DNA of 64,000 nucleotides from Atherix ibis (Eukaryota; Arthropoda; Insecta; Diptera; Athericidae), in NCBI GenBank assembly GCA_958298945.1, contig OY282608.1:16593933-16657932 (forward strand). Direction: 5' to 3'. Shown piece by piece: positions 59,491-64,000 of the stretch; position 1 is the stretch's first letter, and each line of letters starts with the position of its first letter. The translations under genes and the position numbers were made by a program. The notes beneath the pieces were generated by a model that saw only the letters and a list, made by a program, of their open reading frames with translations, searched no databases and had not been told where the DNA came from.

Positions 59491-61741
59491 TTTTTGTTGG
59501 TTTGTTGGTTTGTTGGTTTGTTGGCTTGTTGGTTTGTTGGTTTGTTGGTTTGTTCGTTTGTTGGCTTGTTCGTTTGTTGGCTTGTAGGTTTGTCGGCTAG
59601 TTGGTTTGTTGGTTTGTTGGTTTGTTGGTTTGTTGGCTTGTTGGTTTGTTGGCTTTTTGGCTTGTTGGTTTGTTGGTTTTTTGGTTTGTTGGTTTGTTGG
59701 TTTGTTGGTTTGTTGGTTTGTTGGTTTGTTGGTTTGTTGGTTTGTTGGTTTGTTGGCTTGTTGGCTTGTTGGTTTGTTGGTTTGTTGTTTTGTTGGTTTG
59801 TTGGCTTGTTGGCTTGTTAGTTTGTTGGTTTGTTTGCTTGTTGGTTTGTTGGTTTGTTGGTTTTTTGGTTTGTTGGCTTGTTGGTTTGTTGGTTTGTTGG
59901 TTTGTTGGGTTGTTCGTTTGTTGAATTTTTGGTTTGTTGGTTTGTTGGTTTGTTGGTTTGTTGGCATGTTGGTTTGTTGGCTTGTTGGCTTATTGGTTTG
60001 TTGGCTTGTTGGTTTGATGGCTTGTTGGCTTGTTGGTTTGTTGGTTTGTTGGTTTGTTGGTTTGTTCGTTTGTTGGTATGTTCGTTTGTTGGTTTGTTGG
60101 TTTGTTGGTTTGTTGGTTTGCTGGTTTGTTGGTTTATTGGCTTGTTGGTTTGGTGGTTTGTTGGTTTCTTGGTTTGTTGGTTTGTTGGTTTGTTCGTTTG
60201 TTGGTTTGTTGGTTTGTTGGTTTGTTGGTTTGTTCGTTTGTTGGTTTGTTGGTTTGTTTGCTTGTTGGCTTGTTGGTTTGTTGGTTTGTTGGTTTGTTCG
60301 TTTGTTGGTTTGTTGGATTGTTGGTTTGTTCGTTTGTTGGCTTGTTGGTTTGTTGGCTTGTTGGCTTTTTGATTTGTTGGCTTGTTGCCTTGTTGGTTTG
60401 TTGGTTTGTTGGTTTGTTGGTTTGTTGGTTTGTTGGTTAGTTGGTTAGTTGGCTTGTTGGCTTGTTGGTTTGTTGGTTTGTTGGTTTGTTGGCTTGTTGG
60501 TTTGTTGGTTTTTTGGTTTGTTTGTTTGTTGGTTTGTTGGTTTGTTGGTTTGTTGGTTTGTTGGTTTGTTGGTTTGTTGGTTTTTTGGTTATTTGGTTTG
60601 TTCGTTTATTGGTTTGTTGGTTTGTTGGTTTGTTGGTTTGTTGGTTTGTTCTTTTGTTGGTTTGTTGATTTGTTGGTTTGTTGGCTTGTTGGCTTGTTGG
60701 TTTGTTGATTTGTTGGTTTGTTTGTTTGTTGGTTTGTTCGCTTGTTGGTTTGTTAGTTTGTTGGTTTGTTGGTTTGTTGGTTTGTTGGTTTGTTGGTTTG
60801 ATGGTTTGTTGGTTTATTGGTTTGTTGGTTTGTTGGTTTGTTGGTTTGTTGGTTTGTTGGGTTGTTGGTTTGTTGGTTTCTTGGTTTGTTGGTTTGTTGG
60901 TTTGTTGGTTTGTTGGTTTGTTGGTTTATTGGTTTGTTGGTTTGTTGGTTTGTTTGTTTGTTCGTTTGTTGGCTTGTTGGTTTGTTGGCTTGTCGGCTTG
61001 TTGGTTTGTTGGTTTGTTGGTTTGTTCGTTTGTTGGTTTGTTTGTTTGTTGGTTTGTTCGTATGTTGGTTTGTTAGTTACTTGGTTTGTTGGTTTGTTGG
61101 TTTGTTGATTTGTTGGCTTGTTGGTTTGTTGATTTGTAGGTTTGTTGGTTTGTTGGTTTGTTGGTTTGTTGGTTTGTTGGTTTGTTGGTTTGTTGGTTTG
61201 TTGGTTTGTTGGTTTGTTGGCTTGTTGGCTTGTTGGTTTGTTGGTTTGTTGAATTGTAGGTTTATTGGTTTGTTGGTTTGTTGGTTTGTTGGTTTGTTGG
61301 TTTGTTGGTTTGTTGGTTTGTTGGTCAGTTGGTTTGTTGGTTTGTTGGTTTGTTGGTTTGTTGGTTTGTTGGTTTGTTGGTTTGTTGGTTTATTTGTTTG
61401 TTGATTTGTTGATTTGTTGGTTTGTTGGTTTGTTGGTTTGTTGGTTTGTTGGATTGTTGGTTTGTTGGTTTGTTGGCTTGTTGATTTGTTGGCTTGTTGG
61501 TTTGTTGGTTTGTTGGTTTGTTGGTTTGTTGGTTTGTTGGTTTGTTGGTTTTTTGGTTTGTTGGTTTGTTGGTTTGTTGGCTTGTTGGTTTGTTGGTTTG
61601 TTGGTTTGTTGGTTTGTTGGTTTGTTGGTTTGTTGTTTTGTTGGTTTGTTCGTTTGTTCGTTTGTTCGTTTGTTCGTTTGTTCGTTTGTTGGTTAGTTGG
61701 TTTGTTGGTTTGTTTGTTTGTTGGTTTGTTGGTTTGTTGGT
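59491..61741 (+). repeat. Right-arm mosaic, 59.5-61.7 kb
   Basis: Octamer satellite with CGGCTAG at 59594, a TTAGTTACTTGG site near 61071 and a five-to-six-unit TTCG run near 61648-61688. Nothing other than octamer variants is seen. Confidence 0.65.
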
Positions 61742-62300
61742 TTGTTGGTTTGCTGGTTTGTTGGCTTGTTGGTTTGTTGGCTTGTTGGTTTGTTGGTTTG
61801 TTGGTTTGTTGGTTTGTTGGTTTGTTCGTTTGTTGGTTTGTTGGTTTGTTGGTTTGTTGGTTTGTTGGTTTGTTGGTTTGTTGGTTTGTTGGTTTGTCGG
61901 CTTGTTGGCTTGTTGGTTTTTGGTTTGTTCGTTTGTTGGTTTGTTGGTTTGTTGGTTTGTTGGTTTGTTGGTTTGTTGGTTTGTTGGATTGTTGGTTTGT
62001 TGGTTTGTTGGTTTGTTGGTTTGTTGGTTTGTTCGTTTGTTCGTTTGTTCGTTTGTTCGTTTGTTGGTTTGTTGGTTTGTTGTATTGTTCGTTTGTTGGT
62101 TTATAGGTTTGTTGGTTTGTTTTTTGTTGGTTTGTTGGTTTGTTGGTTTGTTGGCTTGTTGGCTTGTTGGTTTGTTGGTTTGGTGGTTTGTTCGTTTGTT
62201 GGCTTGTTCGTTTGTTGGCTTGTAGGTTTGCCGGCTAGTTGGTTTGTTGGTTTATTGGTTTGTTGGTTTATTGGTTTGTTGGTTTGTTGGCTTGTTGGTT
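61742..62300 (+). repeat. Segment repeated 6742 bp away, copy 2
   Basis: Collinear with 55000-55560. The preserved TTTGCCGGCTAG, which has G-to-C and T changes not seen in most CGGCTAG copies, shows direct descent from the same parent. Confidence 0.85.
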
Positions 62301-64000
62301 TGTTGGTTTGTTGGCTTGTTGGTTTGTTGGTTTGTTCGTTTGTTGGTTTGTTGGTTTGTTGGTTTGTTGGTTTGTTGGTTTGTTGGCTTGTTGGCTTGTT
62401 GGTTTGTTGGTTTGTTGTTTTGTTAGTTTGTTGGCTTGTTGGCTTGTTGGTTTGTTGGTTTGTTTGTTTGTTGGTTTGTTGGTTTGTTGGTTTTTTGGTT
62501 TGTTGGCTTGTTGGTTTGTTGGTTTGTTGGTTTGTTGGTTTGTTCGTTTGTTGGTTTTTTGGTTTGTTGGTTTGTTGGTTTGTTGGCATGTTGGTTTGTT
62601 GGCTTGTTGGCTTGTTGGCTTATTGGTTTGTTGGCTTGTTGGTTTGATGGCTTGTTGGCTTGGTGGTTTGTTGGTTTGTTGGTTTGTTCGTTTGTTGGTA
62701 TGTTCGTTTGTTGGTTTGTTCGTTTGTTGGCTTGTTGGTTTGTTGGTTTGTTGGTTTGTTGGTTTGTTGGTTTGTTGGTTTGTTGGTTTGTTGGTTTGTT
62801 GGTTTGTTGGTTTGTTGGTTTGTTGGTTTGTTGGTTTGTTGGTTTGTTGGTTTGTTGGTTTGTTGGTTTGTTGGTTTGTTGGTTTATTGGCTTGTTGGTT
62901 TGGTGGTTTGTTATTTTCTTGGTTTGTTCGTTTGTTGGTTTGTTGGTTTGTTGGTTTGCTGGCTTGTTGGTTTGTTTGTTTGTTGGTTTGTTGGTTTGTT
63001 GGATTGTTGGATTGTTGGATTGTTGGTTTGTTCGTTTGTTGGCTTGTTGGTTTGTTGGCTTGTTGGCTTTTTGATTTGTTGGCTTGTTGGCTTGTTGGTT
63101 TGTTAGTTTGTTGGTTTGTTGGTTTGTTGGTTTGTTGGTTAGTTGGCTTGTTGGCTTGATGGTTTGTTGGTTTGTTGGCTTGTTGGTTTGTTGGTTTTTT
63201 GGTTTGTTGGTTTGTTGGTTTGTTGGTTTGTTGGTTTCTTGGTTTGTTGGTTTGTTGGTTTGTTGGTTTTTTGGTTTTTTGGTTTTTTGGTTTGTTTGTT
63301 TGTTGGTTTGTTGGTTTTTTGGCTTGTTGGTTTGTTGGTTTGTTGGTTTGTTGGTTTGTTGGTTTGTTGGCTTGTTGGCTTGTTGGTTTGTTGGTTTGTT
63401 GGTTTGTTGGTTTGTTGGTTTGTTGGTTTGTTGGTTTGTTCGTTTGTTGGTTTGTTGGTTTGTTGGTTTGTTGGTTTGTTGGTTTGTTGGTTTGTTGGTT
63501 TGTTGGTTTGTTGGCTTGTTGGCTTGTTGGTTTTTTGGTTTGTTCCTTTGTTGGTTTGTTGGTTTGTTGGTTTGTTGTATTGTTGGTTTGTTGGTTTGTT
63601 GGTTTGTTGGTTTGTTGGTTTGTTGGTTTGTTCGTTTGTTCGTTTGTTCGTTTGTTCGTTTGTTGGTTTGTTGGTTTGTTGGTTTGTTCGTTTGTTGGTT
63701 TGTTGGTTTGTTGGTTTGTTTTTTTGTTGTTTTGTTGGTTTGTTGGTTTGTTGGCTTGTTGGTTTGTTGGTTTGTTGGTTTGTTCGTTTGTTGGCTTGTA
63801 CGTTTGTTGGCTTGCAGGTTTGTCGGCTAGTTGGTTTGTTGGTTTGTTGGTTTGTTGGCTTGTTTGTTTGTTGGCTTGTTGGCTTGTTGGTTTGTTGGTT
63901 TGTTCGTTTGTTGGTTTGTTGGTTTGTTAGTTTGTTGGTTTGTTGGTTTGTTGGCTTGTTGGCTTGTTGGTTTGTTGGTTTGTTGTTTTGTTGGTTTGTT
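62301..64000 (+). repeat. Right-arm mosaic to the window edge
   Basis: Octamer satellite continuing past the edge. It has a four-unit TTCG run near 63629-63660 and a CGGCTAG site at 63824. The array end is not reached. Confidence 0.7.

Larger units (their letters stand above)
24020..64000 (+). repeat. Octamer satellite array, right arm (unit TTTGTTGG on the plus strand)
   Basis: Forty kilobases of TTTGTTGG and variants, running off the right edge. Main variants are GGC for GGT at the end of TTGTTGGT, and CG for GG (TTCGTTTG). GATTTG, GGTTAG and TTTTTTGG substitutions and half-unit TTTG gains also occur. The plus strand is nearly pure G and T. Open frames up to 1066 codons (54148-57348, beginning at TTG, not ATG) encode only the cycle L-L-V-C-W-F-V-G and are not genes. 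No unrelated insert was seen. Confidence 0.98.

Noticed and set aside
24020..64000. Interstitial telomeric repeat
   Set aside because: The unit TTTGTTGG does not match the telomere repeats I know, and the array is heavily diverged and inverted; kept only as a low-scoring idea.

Overview
The window is almost entirely non-genic satellite DNA. The first 1.8 kb is the 5' end of a degenerate Ty3/gypsy LTR retrotransposon on the minus strand. The remaining 62.2 kb is one array of an 8-bp repeat, TTTGTTGG on the G/T strand (CCAACAAA on the C/A strand). The retroelement type (Gag with two zinc knuckles fused in frame to a retropepsin, a tRNA-Leu-type primer site and a 238-bp TGT...ACA LTR) and the AT-rich flank point to an invertebrate animal nucleus. 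An insect or other arthropod is plausible, but I cannot name the species. The array is probably constitutive heterochromatin (inference).

Layout. 1-1801: retrotransposon. On the minus strand its LTR (1564-1801), primer-binding site (1551-1563), leader (1222-1550), broken gag (from 1221) and the start of protease run off the left edge. 1802-about 24010: satellite with the C/A-rich strand on top. 24008-24020: abrupt strand switch. 24020-64000: the same satellite with the G/T-rich strand on top. No other sequence interrupts the array.

The array has higher-order structure. Left arm: a 976-bp tandem pair (2722-4673), three copies of a 3.7-3.95 kb unit (3698 to about 14.7 kb), a mosaic from 14.7 to 24.0 kb, and a 720-bp tandem repeat (21271 to about 22.3 kb). 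Right arm: 432-bp and about 1.38-kb units (24.8-27.5 kb); a segment with pure octamer blocks and TTCGTTTG runs (29.2-34 kb); a modular region from 31.3 to about 52 kb delimited by twelve T-runs of 11-14 bases (modules of about 2.1, 1.2 and 1.6-1.9 kb); and a final mosaic (52-64 kb) with 1056-bp tandem copies and a 560-bp segment repeated 6742 bp apart.

The many long open frames across 1.8-64 kb are arithmetic artefacts. The octamer has no stop codon in any frame, and because 8 is not a multiple of 3 all three frames of a strand give the same 8-residue cycle. The only protein-coding sequence I support is the broken retroelement gag-pro at 1-1221. I saw no tRNA, rRNA, CRISPR array or host gene. 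Coordinates of higher-order units come from landmark sequences counted by eye; exact boundaries need self-alignment.
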